Positions 28,433-37,052 of a stretch of DNA of 64,000 bases are shown piece after piece. The notes under the pieces were generated by a model, which made no database searches, was not told the DNA's origin, and saw only the letters and a program-made list of their open reading frames with translations. The stretch covers positions 2,294,001-2,358,000 of the forward strand of contig NZ_JAFBBR010000001.1 in the NCBI RefSeq assembly GCF_016907295.1, in the 5' to 3' direction. Each line of letters begins with the position of its first letter. Position 1 is the first letter of the stretch. This stretch comes from Microbacterium dextranolyticum (lineage in GTDB: Bacteria; Actinomycetota; Actinomycetes; Actinomycetales; Microbacteriaceae). The translations under genes and the position numbers were made by a program.

Positions 28433-28920
28433 GCGCTCTCGCTCGCCGCGGGTCCCCCTCGCCGCGGCGGCACCGGGTACTTGCCGGCGATCGTGATGCG
28501 GTTGAACGCGTTGATGGCCACCAGCAGCCAGCTCAGCGCGACGTACTCCTGTTCGCTGAGGATGCCGCCGACATGGTCGTAGACCTCGTCGGGAATCCCC
28601 TCCTCGTGGATGAAGACGTAGCTCTCGGCGAGCTCGAGCGCGGCGCGCTCGCGCGCACTGAACACGCCGGATTCGCGCCAGGTCGCCAGTTGCGCGATCT
28701 CGTCCGCCGTGAGCCCGGCCGCGACGCCGCGTTCGACGTGCACACGCACGCAGTAGGCGCAGCCGTTCAGCTGCGACGAGTGGATGAGGGCGATCTCCTT
28801 CAGCCGATCGTCGATGCCGGCCTCGGCCGCGATCCGGGCGGCCGTCTGCGAGAACGCGTCGAGGGCGTCGTAGGCGGGACGGGCCGAGCGAGAAAGGTGG
28901 ACACGGCGTTCGGCGCTCAT
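28429..28920 (-). CDS. carboxymuconolactone decarboxylase/AhpD-family protein
   Basis: A 163-residue helical protein of the CMD/AhpD fold. The redox motif is intact: SSQLNGCAYCVRVHVERG (about 48-65) has CxxC followed by H three residues on, as in AhpD-type alkylhydroperoxidase partners. ATG 28920 is six bases after a TAGGGT -10 (28927-28932), so leaderless. It leads a two-gene unit with the tyrosine phosphatase and is divergent from the hydrolase at 29026. Confidence 0.9.
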   Translation of the reverse strand: MSAERRVHLSRSARPAYDALDAFSQTAARIAAEAGIDDRLKEIALIHSSQLNGCAYCVRVHVERGVAAGLTADEIAQLATWRESGVFSARERAALELAESYVFIHEEGIPDEVYDHVGGILSEQEYVALSWLLVAINAFNRITIAGKYPVPPRRGGPAASESA

Positions 28921-29025
28921 GTCCCCACCCTAGCGACGGGGTCGCCCCCTGGGCACGGAGGTCGACGTCGGGCCTGCGCACCCACCCGGGTGCCGCTCGG
29001 GCGCCCGGTACTGGACAATGGCGGG

Positions 29026-29946
29026 ATGGCAGACGAGTTCTCCTTCCTGGCCGCGCAGGCCGCCGATCTCGGCGTCACTCCCCCACCGGTGCGTAGGCTC
29101 ACCCATCCTCTGCCCGACGGCCGCGTCGTGAGCGCCCTGCAGTACGGGGACGCGGCGACCGGTGCGTACCCGCCACCGCGCGTCACGTTCCTGCACGGCG
29201 CGGGGCTCAACGCGCACACGTGGGATACGACGGTGCTCGCTCTCGGGCGCCCTGCACTCGCGCTCGATCTCCCGGGCCACGGCGACTCGTCCTGGCGCGC
29301 CGACGCCGCCTACACCGCGACGCACCTCGCGGCCGACATCGCCGACGCGGTCGCGGAGTGGACGGATGCCCCGCAGGTTCTCGTCGGCCAGTCGCTCGGA
29401 GGACTCACGGCGGCGGCACTGACCCGCCTGCGCCCCGACCTCGTCCGCTCGCTCGTGATCGTCGACATCACCCCGGGCATCGACCCCGATGCCGGTGCCG
29501 CTCAGATCGCGGCCTTCTTCGCCGGGCCGACCGACTGGGCCCGTCGCGACGAGCTCGTCGAGCGGGCGCTGGCGTTCGGCCTCGGTGGCACCCGCGAGGC
29601 CGCGACACGCAGCGTCTTCCTCAATTCGCGCGTGCGCGCCGACGGGCGTGTCGAGTGGAAGCATCACTTCGCGCACCTCGCGAATGCGGCGCCGGCGGGC
29701 ACGGCATCCGATCGGGCCGCCCTGCGCAGCGCGATCTCGGCATCCGGGTGGGAGGATCTCGCCGCCGTCTCCGCGCCCATCGTCCTCGTCCGCGGCGAGC
29801 GCGGCTTCGTGACGGCGCCCGACGCCGAGACATTCCGCACGCATGCCCCCGATGCGACGATCGTCGTGGTTCCCGCGGGGCACAACGTGCAGGAGGAGCT
29901 GCCCGTCCCACTCGCCGCACTGGTGGTCGACGCCCTCGACGAGTGA
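29026..29946 (+). CDS. alpha/beta-hydrolase
   Basis: A 306-residue alpha/beta-hydrolase. Oxyanion-hole motif LHGAGLNAHTWD (about 55-66), DLPGHGDSSW, nucleophile elbow VGQSLGGLTA (Ser about 130), and the late GHNVQEELP with the catalytic histidine. Substrate unknown. ATG 29026; the upstream in-frame region crosses the divergent AhpD gene and is not coding. Start region has GACAAT six bases upstream, a weak leaderless -10. Confidence 0.88.
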   Translation: MADEFSFLAAQAADLGVTPPPVRRLTHPLPDGRVVSALQYGDAATGAYPPPRVTFLHGAGLNAHTWDTTVLALGRPALALDLPGHGDSSWRADAAYTATHLAADIADAVAEWTDAPQVLVGQSLGGLTAAALTRLRPDLVRSLVIVDITPGIDPDAGAAQIAAFFAGPTDWARRDELVERALAFGLGGTREAATRSVFLNSRVRADGRVEWKHHFAHLANAAPAGTASDRAALRSAISASGWEDLAAVSAPIVLVRGERGFVTAPDAETFRTHAPDATIVVVPAGHNVQEELPVPLAALVVDALDE

Positions 29947-29994
29947 GGCGGACGGACGATGACGCCGGATGACCGAGGCCCGGGCGCAGGAGCC

Positions 29995-30000
29995 TAGGCT
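29995..30000 (+). promoter_or_regulatory. -10 element of the peptide ABC transporter operon
   Basis: TAGGCT, about 78 bases before ATG 30078. The leader contains a GACGGGC/GCCCGTC inverted repeat and a GAAAGGA ribosome site (30064-30070). Confidence 0.5.
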
Positions 30001-30077
30001 GTAACGCGCACCGCGTCCGCGGACGGGCGGGACAGCAACCCGATGCCCGTCCCCCGCCCCTGCGAAAGGAACCTCAC

Positions 30078-31583
30078 ATGCCTCGTCGTGTCACCCTCGC
30101 CGCCGCGCTCGTCGCGGTCGGTGCCCTGCTGCTGTCCGCCTGCTCGGCCGGCACCTCCCCCTCGCCGTCCGATTCCTCGGCCGGACCCGCCGATCCGAAC
30201 GCCTCGGTCGCGGTGCGCCTCGTCTCGGAGCCCGGCAACCTCGACATCCGCCAGACCGCCGGCGCAGCACTGGATCAGATCCTGATCGACAACGTCTACC
30301 AGGGCCTCGTCTCGCGCACCCCCCAGCAGGAGATCGTCGACACCCTCGCGACGAAGCACACGGTCTCCGGCGACGGACTCACCTACACCTTCACCCTGCG
30401 CGACGGCGTCACCTTCCACGACGGTCAGCCGCTGACTCCCGCCGACGTCGTCTGGTCGCTCCAGCAGGTGAAGGCGAACGCGGCGTACCGCGACTCCGAC
30501 CGCCTCGCGCGCGTCAGCTCGATCGCCGCGAACGGTCAGGACGTCGTCCTGACACTGAGCGAGCCCGACTCCACGCTGCTGTGGAACCTCACCGGCCGCG
30601 CCGGTCTCGTCCTGAAAGAGGGCGACACGATCGACCGCAAGACGAAGGCGAACGGCACCGGACCGTACACCCTCGCGAGCTGGAAGCAGGGCGATTCCAT
30701 CACCCTGAAGCGCAACGAGTCGTACTGGGGCGACAAGGCGAAGGCCGCCGAGGTCGTGCTCGATTTCATCCCCGACAACCAGGCGGCCCTGAGCGGCGCG
30801 CTCGCGGGCGAGCTCGATGTCGTCACCGGCTTCGATGCGACGCTGAAGAGCCAGATCGAGGCGAACGGCACCTTCTCCCTCGTGCTGGGGGCCTCGACCG
30901 ACAAGGGCACCCTCGCGATGAACGCCACGCACGGCAAGCTCTCCGACGTCCGCGTGCGCCAGGCCATCCGTCAGGCGATCGACAAGAAGTCGATCGTGCA
31001 GGCGCTCGGCGCCGGCCAGACCCTGTACGGGCCGATCCCGGAACTCGACCCCGGCTACGAGGACCTCTCCTCGACGGCGCCGTTCGATCCGGATGCCGCG
31101 CGCAAGCTGCTCGCCGAGGCCGGAGCGTCCGACCTCACCCTGACCCTCACGATCCCCGCGTTCTACGGGACGACGGTGTCGCAGATCCTCGTGTCGAACC
31201 TGCACGACGTGGGCATCACGCTGAAGGTCGCCCAGGTGGAGTTCCCGACCTGGCTGAAGGACGTCTACACGAACAAGGACTACGACCTCAGCTTCGTGCT
31301 GCACACCGAGGCGCGCGACTTCGAGAACTGGGCGAACCCGGACTACTACTTCACGTACAACAACCCGAAGGTGCAGGACCTGTACGCCCAGTCCACTCGC
31401 GCCACCGACCCGGCGACCTCGGCCGATCTGCTGAAGCAGGCCGCGAAGATCGTCGCGGACGACCAGGCCGCCGACTGGCTGTACAACGGGGCATCCGTCG
31501 TCGCGGTCGGCACGAACGTCACCGGATTCCCGTCCATCAACGTCAACGAGCGCATGGACCTCGCCCAGCTCGCCAAGAGCTGA
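30078..31583 (+). CDS. ABC transporter substrate-binding lipoprotein (family 5)
   Basis: A 501-residue lipoprotein that captures peptides or similar ligands outside the cell. The lipobox LSAC (Cys22) ends a typical signal peptide; a Ser/Pro linker follows. The mature part has the SBP_bac_5 landmarks LIDNVYQGLV, YTFTLRDGVTFHDGQPLTPADVV (split: YTFTLRDGVTFHDG, then QPLTPADVV) and VRQAIRQAIDKKSIV. First gene of a five-gene importer operon. Ligand cannot be read from sequence; oligopeptides, nickel chelates and glycosides are all handled by this family. Confidence 0.93.
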   Translation: MPRRVTLAAALVAVGALLLSACSAGTSPSPSDSSAGPADPNASVAVRLVSEPGNLDIRQTAGAALDQILIDNVYQGLVSRTPQQEIVDTLATKHTVSGDGLTYTFTLRDGVTFHDGQPLTPADVVWSLQQVKANAAYRDSDRLARVSSIAANGQDVVLTLSEPDSTLLWNLTGRAGLVLKEGDTIDRKTKANGTGPYTLASWKQGDSITLKRNESYWGDKAKAAEVVLDFIPDNQAALSGALAGELDVVTGFDATLKSQIEANGTFSLVLGASTDKGTLAMNATHGKLSDVRVRQAIRQAIDKKSIVQALGAGQTLYGPIPELDPGYEDLSSTAPFDPDAARKLLAEAGASDLTLTLTIPAFYGTTVSQILVSNLHDVGITLKVAQVEFPTWLKDVYTNKDYDLSFVLHTEARDFENWANPDYYFTYNNPKVQDLYAQSTRATDPATSADLLKQAAKIVADDQAADWLYNGASVVAVGTNVTGFPSINVNERMDLAQLAKS

Positions 31584-31600
31584 CGGGACGAGAGATCGGG

Positions 31601-32551
31601 GTGATCCGCTACGCGCTGACCCGACTGGCCCTGCTGGTGCTGGGCCTGTTCGTCGCCAGCGCGCTGATCTTCCTGACGCTGCGCATTCTGCCCGGCGATG
31701 TGGCGCAGCTCATCGCCGGGCTGAACGCGACTCCCGAGCAGGTCGAGGCCATCCGGGAGCATCTGGGCCTGTCCGACCCGCTGCCGGTGCAGTACGCCGC
31801 GTGGATCTCCGGCGTACTGCACGGCGACCTCGGCACGTCGCTGCTGACGGGGTCGTCCGTCGCGGGCGAACTCGCGCAGAAGGCGCAGGTGACCATCCCC
31901 CTCGGCCTCATGGCGATGACGGTCGCGATCCTCGTCGCCCTGCCCTTCGGGGTGATCTCGGCGATGCGCCGCGGTCACGCCGACGGCACCGCGCTCAGCA
32001 TCGGTGCCCAGACCGTGGCGGCCGTGCCGGTCGTCTGGGCCGGGATGATGCTCGTCGTCGTCTTCGCCGTCTGGCTCGGCTGGCTGCCGGCGCAGGGCTT
32101 TCCACGCGGCGGCTGGACCGATCCCGGCGCCGCGGTGCGCGCGCTGTTGCTGCCGGCGGTCACGATCGGCGTCGTCGAGGGCGCCATGCTCATGCGGTTC
32201 GTCCGCTCGGCCACCCTGCAGGCGACCGGGCAGGACTTCGTCCGCACCGCCGCCGCGAAGGGCCTCACCCGCACGCAGGCGCTCCTGCGCCACGGCCTGC
32301 CCACCGTGGGGCTCTCGATCATCACGGTGCTCGGACTCCAGGTCGCGGGGATCATCGTGGGCGCGGTCGTCATCGAACAGCTGTTCAGCCTGCCGGGCAT
32401 CGGTCGGATGCTGGTGGCCGACGTGGGCAATCGCGACCTGCCGAAGGTCCAGGGCGAACTGCTCGTGCTCACCGGTTTCGTGCTGGTCGTCGGATTCGTC
32501 GTCGACCTCGTGCACCGCGTGATCGACCCTCGGCAGCGGGAGGCGGAATGA
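31601..32551 (+). CDS. ABC transporter permease (DppB type)
   Basis: A 316-residue inner-membrane permease with six helices. N-terminal TM helix with LRILPGDVAQLIAG is typical of DppB/OppB; the EAA loop is FVRTAAAKGLTRTQALLRHGLP (split: FVRTAAAKGLTRTQAL, LRHGLP) for contact with the ATPase. GTG 31601 lies 17 bases after the binding-protein stop. The stop overlaps the next permease as ATGA. Confidence 0.93.
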   Translation: MIRYALTRLALLVLGLFVASALIFLTLRILPGDVAQLIAGLNATPEQVEAIREHLGLSDPLPVQYAAWISGVLHGDLGTSLLTGSSVAGELAQKAQVTIPLGLMAMTVAILVALPFGVISAMRRGHADGTALSIGAQTVAAVPVVWAGMMLVVVFAVWLGWLPAQGFPRGGWTDPGAAVRALLLPAVTIGVVEGAMLMRFVRSATLQATGQDFVRTAAAKGLTRTQALLRHGLPTVGLSIITVLGLQVAGIIVGAVVIEQLFSLPGIGRMLVADVGNRDLPKVQGELLVLTGFVLVVGFVVDLVHRVIDPRQREAE

Positions 32552-33513
32552 CACCTCGGCAGATCCGTGACGCGGATGACGGCGACGCCGCCCGCCTCGG
32601 CGCAGATCCCTCCCCCCGCTCGCGCCGCACGCGGCGGGCCCGCCTCGCGTGGCTGGGGCGGCTGTGGGCGCTGTCGACGGGGCGCTTCGGCATCGTCGTG
32701 GTCGTCGCCATCGGGCTCACCGCGCTCGTGGCGCGGTTCTGGACGCCGTTCGACCCCCAGCGGGTCGATGTCGCCGCACGGTGGGATGCCCCCGGCATCC
32801 CCCATCTGCTCGGCACCGACGGTTCCGGACGCGACATCCTGAGCCTGCTCATGGCCGGCGCTCGCACGACCGTGTGGGTCGCACTCGGCGCCGGCGTGGT
32901 GGCGACCCTCCTCGGACTGGCGCTGGCGGCCCTGGGCGCACTCACGACGCGCTGGGTGCGCGAGGGCGTCGCCGTGGCGGTCGACATCCTCATCGCGTTC
33001 CCCGTGCTGCTCATCGCGATGATGCTGTCGTCGGTCTGGGGCGGATCGCTCTGGGTCGTGATCGTCTCGGTGGGGATCGGGTTCGGCGTGAACATCGCAC
33101 GCGTCACCCGGCCGGAACTGCGACGCGTGCTGCACAGCGATTTCGTGCTGGCCGGACGCGCATCGGGGCTCACGCCGTTCCAGAACCTGTGGCGCCATCT
33201 GCTGCCCAACGTCGCTCCCGTCTTCATCGTGCAGCTGTCGTGGGGCATGGCCGTCGCTGTGCTCGCCGAGGCCGGCCTCAGCTACCTCGGGTTCGGCGCT
33301 CCGGTGACCGAGCCGAGCTGGGGACTGCTGCTGAAAGAGCTGCAGCAGTACATCTCGGTGCACCCGCTGACCGTGGTCTGGCCCGGCCTCACGATCACCC
33401 TGACGGTGCTCGGACTCAACCTGCTGGGCGACGGTCTGCGCGAGGCGACCGACCCCACGCTCGCGCGCCGGCGCAGCGCCGCCCGCACCCACACGCCGGC
33501 GGTGATCGCATGA
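32548..33513 (+). CDS. ABC transporter permease (DppC type)
   Basis: A 321-residue second permease. A cytoplasmic basic N-terminus precedes the first helix; LLGTDGSGRDILSLLMAGAR is the DppC hallmark and FVLAGRASGLTPFQNLWRHL the EAA loop. Starts in an ATGA overlap with the first permease and ends in one with the ATPase, so stoichiometry is probably set by coupling. Confidence 0.93.
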   Translation: MTPRQIRDADDGDAARLGADPSPRSRRTRRARLAWLGRLWALSTGRFGIVVVVAIGLTALVARFWTPFDPQRVDVAARWDAPGIPHLLGTDGSGRDILSLLMAGARTTVWVALGAGVVATLLGLALAALGALTTRWVREGVAVAVDILIAFPVLLIAMMLSSVWGGSLWVVIVSVGIGFGVNIARVTRPELRRVLHSDFVLAGRASGLTPFQNLWRHLLPNVAPVFIVQLSWGMAVAVLAEAGLSYLGFGAPVTEPSWGLLLKELQQYISVHPLTVVWPGLTITLTVLGLNLLGDGLREATDPTLARRRSAARTHTPAVIA

Positions 33514-34298
33514 GTCTCGACGTCCAGGACCTCGTCATCGAGATCGACGGCGCACGTCTCGTCGACGGCGTCTCGTTCACGGTGCCCGACGGCGCACGGC
33601 TGGGCCTCATCGGCGAATCGGGCTCGGGCAAATCGCTCACCGCGCTCGCGATCCTGGGCCTGCTGCCCGAGGGCGCCACGGCCACCGGCAGCATCCGCTG
33701 GGACGGCCGCGAGCTGATCGGGCTCCCCGACCGCGACCTCGCGAGGCTGCGGGGCGACGAGATCGGGATCGTCTTCCAAGAGCCGCGCACCGCGCTGAAC
33801 CCGATCCGCACCGTGGGGCGCCAAATCGCCGAATCGGTGCGCATCCACGAGGGCGTGGGGCGACGCGAGGCATCCGCGCGGGCCATCGCCGAAGCCGAAC
33901 GCGTGCACCTGCCCGACCCCGCGCAGATCGTGCGACGGTATCCGCACCAGCTTTCCGGCGGGCAGCGTCAGCGTGTCGCGATCGCGATGGCGCTGGCATG
34001 CCGGCCCCGGCTGCTCATCGCGGACGAGCCGACCACGGCGCTCGACGTCACGATCCAGGCCGACGTCCTCGACCTGCTGAACGGCCTGGTCTCTCGAGAC
34101 GGCATGTCGCTCGTGTTCATCACCCACGATCTGGCGGTCCTCTCGCAGGTCGCCACCGACGCCGTCGTGCTCGAGCACGGGCGCGTCGTCGAGGCCGGCC
34201 CGCTCTCGCAGCTGCTCACGACTCCCCGGTCGGCCGTGACGCAGGGGCTGCTGCGCGACGCGACCGCGACCCTGTGGAAGCCGGGAGGGGCGCGATGA
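33510..34298 (+). CDS. ABC transporter ATP-binding protein (DppD type)
   Basis: A 262-residue ATPase: Walker A GESGSGKS (about 36-43), Q-loop VFQEP, signature LSGGQRQR (about 148-155), Walker B LLIADEPTTALD and H-loop ITHD. Unlike full DppD it is short and ends soon after the core, with little of the usual oligopeptide C-terminal extension and no cysteine cluster. ATGA overlaps on both sides. Confidence 0.93.
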   Translation: MSLDVQDLVIEIDGARLVDGVSFTVPDGARLGLIGESGSGKSLTALAILGLLPEGATATGSIRWDGRELIGLPDRDLARLRGDEIGIVFQEPRTALNPIRTVGRQIAESVRIHEGVGRREASARAIAEAERVHLPDPAQIVRRYPHQLSGGQRQRVAIAMALACRPRLLIADEPTTALDVTIQADVLDLLNGLVSRDGMSLVFITHDLAVLSQVATDAVVLEHGRVVEAGPLSQLLTTPRSAVTQGLLRDATATLWKPGGAR

Positions 34299-35128
34299 GC
34301 AGATCCGACGAGACGCGAACCGACCGCGCCGAGCCGGACGTGCTGCTGCGCGGGCGCGGACTCGGACGCGCCTTCCGGCAGCGCGGATCGGGCCTGTTCG
34401 AACGTGCCCGCACCACGACGGCGCTCGACGACGCCGACATCGACGTGCGGGAGGGCACGGCCGTCGGCATCATCGGAGAGTCCGGCTCGGGAAAGTCGAC
34501 CCTGGTGCGGATCCTGTTGGGGCTGGATGCCCCGACGACCGGCACCGTCGAGTTCGACGGCCGCCCCGTCGACGCCCGCGCGGACGCCCGGTCGCTGCAC
34601 TGGCTCCGCCGCGCGACCGGCATCGTCTTCCAGGATCCCTACGCGTCTCTCGATCCCCGGATGAACGTCGGGCGCATCGTCGGCGAGCCGCTGTGGGCGC
34701 TGGGGATCGCGGGCGATCGCCGCGCCCGTGTGCGCGAGGTGCTGGTCGATGTCGGCCTCGAGGCAGAGATGGCGACCCGATACCCGCACGAGTTCTCCGG
34801 CGGGCAGCGCCAGCGGATCGCGCTCGCCCGCGCGCTCGTGCACCGGCCGCGTCTGCTCGTCGGGGATGAGCCGCTGTCGGCCCTCGACGTGACGGTGCGC
34901 GCCCAGATCCTCGAGGTGCTGCGCGGACTGCGCGCCGCGCAGGATCTCACGCTGCTGATGGTCTCGCACGACATCGGCGTGGTGCAGAACCTCTGCGACG
35001 AAGTCATCGTGATGAAAGACGGCCGCATCGTCGAGGAGGGCCCGACCGAGAAGGTGCTGCTCGCCCCGCAGGTCGCCTACACCCGGCGACTGCTCGCGTC
35101 TATCCCCGTCATCGATCCGCCGCGCTGA
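34295..35128 (+). CDS. ABC transporter ATP-binding protein (DppF type)
   Basis: A 277-residue second ATPase. Walker A GESGSGKST (about 60-68), Q-loop VFQDPYASLDPRM, signature FSGGQRQR, Walker B LLVGDEPLSALDV and H-loop VSHD. The D-loop PLSALDVTVRAQIL is the DppF form. Last gene of the operon; it converges on the GNAT gene with a 16-base gap. Confidence 0.93.
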   Translation: MSRSDETRTDRAEPDVLLRGRGLGRAFRQRGSGLFERARTTTALDDADIDVREGTAVGIIGESGSGKSTLVRILLGLDAPTTGTVEFDGRPVDARADARSLHWLRRATGIVFQDPYASLDPRMNVGRIVGEPLWALGIAGDRRARVREVLVDVGLEAEMATRYPHEFSGGQRQRIALARALVHRPRLLVGDEPLSALDVTVRAQILEVLRGLRAAQDLTLLMVSHDIGVVQNLCDEVIVMKDGRIVEEGPTEKVLLAPQVAYTRRLLASIPVIDPPR

Positions 35129-35144
35129 GCACGATCGACGCCGC

Positions 35145-35768
35145 TCAGTCGGTGCGTGCGCGGCCGAACAGAGAGCGCTTCTTCTTGATCGGCTTCAGCT
35201 GCTTCTGCAGGTAGACCGTGCCCAGCCACCGGCCGAACTTGAAGCCGACGCGTCCCATCCGCCCTACCTCGACGAAGCCGAGCCGCTCGTGCAGGGCGAT
35301 GGATCCCTCCGCACCCTTGTCGCTGATGACCGCCACCATCTGGTGGATCCCCGCCTGCTCGCTGGCGGCGATGAGCGCTTCGAGGAGCGCCCGCCCCAGT
35401 CCCTTGCCGGTCGCGGCGTGGCCGAGGTAGATGGAGTTCTCGACGCTGTAGCGGAAGGCCGACTTCGCCGACATGGGCTGCACCAGCGCGTACCCGAGGA
35501 TCTGGCCCGTCGGCGACTCGGCGACCAGGAACGGCATGTCGAGCTTCTGCAGATGGGCCACCTTCTCGCGCCACTGCGCGAGGGTCCACTTCTTCTCATC
35601 GAAGGTCACGACGGAGTTCGTCACGTAGTGGTTGTAGATCTCGCGGATGTCGGGGATGTCGGATGCCCGGACGGGCCGGATCTCGTACGCGAACGGACGC
35701 TCGCTCTCGACCCGGCGCAGGTGCGCGGGGAGGCGTCGGCGCGTCTTGTCGTACTCCTCTTCCAGCAT
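35145..35768 (-). CDS. GNAT N-acetyltransferase (phosphinothricin-acetyltransferase-like)
   Basis: A 207-residue acetyltransferase. The start of the domain (IRPVRASDIPDIREIYNHYV, about 30-49) and the acetyl-CoA loop GKGLGRALLEALIAASEQAG (about 120-139) match the Pat/YwnH group that acetylates phosphinothricin-like amines. The C-terminus is basic (KPIKKKRSLFGRAR), which is unusual and might bind nucleic acid or membrane. ATG 35768 is seven bases after a TAGGCT -10 (35776-35781), so leaderless. Confidence 0.88.
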   Translation of the reverse strand: MLEEEYDKTRRRLPAHLRRVESERPFAYEIRPVRASDIPDIREIYNHYVTNSVVTFDEKKWTLAQWREKVAHLQKLDMPFLVAESPTGQILGYALVQPMSAKSAFRYSVENSIYLGHAATGKGLGRALLEALIAASEQAGIHQMVAVISDKGAEGSIALHERLGFVEVGRMGRVGFKFGRWLGTVYLQKQLKPIKKKRSLFGRARTD

Positions 35769-35778
35769 GGGCGTCAGC

Positions 35779-36486
35779 CTACGCGGCGGGCGCCGACGCG
35801 GTCACGCGCCAGTCCACGGGGGCGGCGCCCTGCTCGACGAGCAGCGCGTTGGCGCGCGAGAACGGCTTCGAGCCGAAGAAGCCGCGGCTGGCGGACAGGG
35901 GTGACGGATGGGCCGATTCGACGGTCGGCGTCGCGCCGAGGAGCGGGCGCAGGCTCGCGGCGTCGCGCCCCCACAGGATCGCGACGAGAGGGGCGTCCCG
36001 CGCAACGAGGGTGCGGATGGCGTGCTCGGTGATCTTCTCCCAGCCCCACCCGCGATGCGAGGCGGGAGCGCCCGGGGCGACGGTCAGCACCCGGTTCAGG
36101 AGCATGACCCCCTGGTCGCTCCAGGCCGACAGGTCGCCGTGCGGTGCACGGGGGATGCCCAGATCGCTCTCGAGCTCGGTGTAGATGTTTCCGAGGCTTC
36201 GGGGCACCGGGCGCACGTGCGCGTCGACGGCGAAGGACAGACCGATCGGATGCCCCGGCGTCGGATACGGGTCCTGCCCGACGATCAGGACACGGACCTC
36301 GCTCAGCGGGCGGGCGAACGCGCGCAGCACGCGGTCGCCGGCGGGAAGGTAGCCGCGCCCCGCCGCCGTCTCGGCGCGCAGCCTCTCGCCGAGAGCCGCG
36401 ATGTCGGGCGCGACGGGTGCGAGCGCCTCGGCCCACGAGGGGTGGACGAGCCCCGCCGCGCCGAGCTCGTCGAGGCTCATCGCCAT
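35779..36486 (-). CDS. ung: uracil-DNA glycosylase
   Basis: Removes uracil from DNA. 235 residues, family 1. The water-activating motif [16 protein letters not shown] (about 72-87) and the DNA-intercalating [13 protein letters not shown] (about 193-205) are intact. ATG 36486 shares one base with the stop of the phosphoribosyltransferase gene (TGATG), so the frame upstream is not used. The nucleotide-salvage gene in front gives a base-metabolism pair. Confidence 0.96.
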   Translation of the reverse strand: MAMSLDELGAAGLVHPSWAEALAPVAPDIAALGERLRAETAAGRGYLPAGDRVLRAFARPLSEVRVLIVGQDPYPTPGHPIGLSFAVDAHVRPVPRSLGNIYTELESDLGIPRAPHGDLSAWSDQGVMLLNRVLTVAPGAPASHRGWGWEKITEHAIRTLVARDAPLVAILWGRDAASLRPLLGATPTVESAHPSPLSASRGFFGSKPFSRANALLVEQGAAPVDWRVTASAPAA

Positions 36487-37001
36487 CAGGCGCTCGCCTC
36501 GCCGCCCGCGTCCTCTTCGGCGACCGTCCCGCGGGCCGACCACGGGAAGTCGATCCAGCGGTCGGTCTCGCGCCACGAGTAGTCGGGCGTGGCGACCGAT
36601 CCGGGCTTGGTGTAGATGCAGACCGAGCGGACATCCGCATCGGCGTCGCGCAGCATCTTCACAGCGAGCGCGAGCGTGCGCCCGCTGTCGGCGACGTCGT
36701 CGACCAGCAGCACGCGCTTTCCGGGCAGGTAGCCGAGGTCGAGGTCGGGCGGGAGCAGTTCGGGGGCCTCGAGCACGGTGCCGATGCCGGTGTAGAACTC
36801 GACGTTCAGCGCACCGCAGCTCTTGACCCCGAGGCCGTAGGCGACCGCTCCGGCGGGAAGGAGCCCGCCGCGGGCGATCGCGACGACGACGTCGGGCACG
36901 AAGCCGTCGGCCAGGATGTCGCGGGACAGCGCCCGCGTCGCGTCGCCGAACCCTTCCCAGGTGAGGATTTCGCGTTCAGGGGCGGGCGTCTCGGAAGTCA
37001 C
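36486..37001 (-). CDS. phosphoribosyltransferase
   Basis: A 171-residue type I phosphoribosyltransferase. The PRPP loop is [18 protein letters not shown] (about 95-112), and [14 protein letters not shown] (about 37-50) is the early loop. The form fits purine (hypoxanthine/xanthine-like) salvage enzymes, but base specificity is not certain. GTG 37001 is six bases after TACATT (37008-37013), a leaderless start. It is divergent from the DHA2 exporter. Confidence 0.9.
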   Translation of the reverse strand: MTSETPAPEREILTWEGFGDATRALSRDILADGFVPDVVVAIARGGLLPAGAVAYGLGVKSCGALNVEFYTGIGTVLEAPELLPPDLDLGYLPGKRVLLVDDVADSGRTLALAVKMLRDADADVRSVCIYTKPGSVATPDYSWRETDRWIDFPWSARGTVAEEDAGGEASA

Positions 37002-37007
37002 CCCTCC

Positions 37008-37045
37008 AATGTAGAGCCCCGATCGGGTACGGCCCTCCCTAGACT
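37008..37045. promoter_or_regulatory. back-to-back leaderless promoters
   Basis: TACATT on the minus strand (37008-37013) serves the phosphoribosyltransferase GTG 37001, and TAGACT on the plus strand (37040-37045) serves the exporter ATG 37053. Each ends six or seven bases before the start codon, in a gap of only 51 bases. Confidence 0.65.
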
Positions 37046-37052
37046 GAGCGCC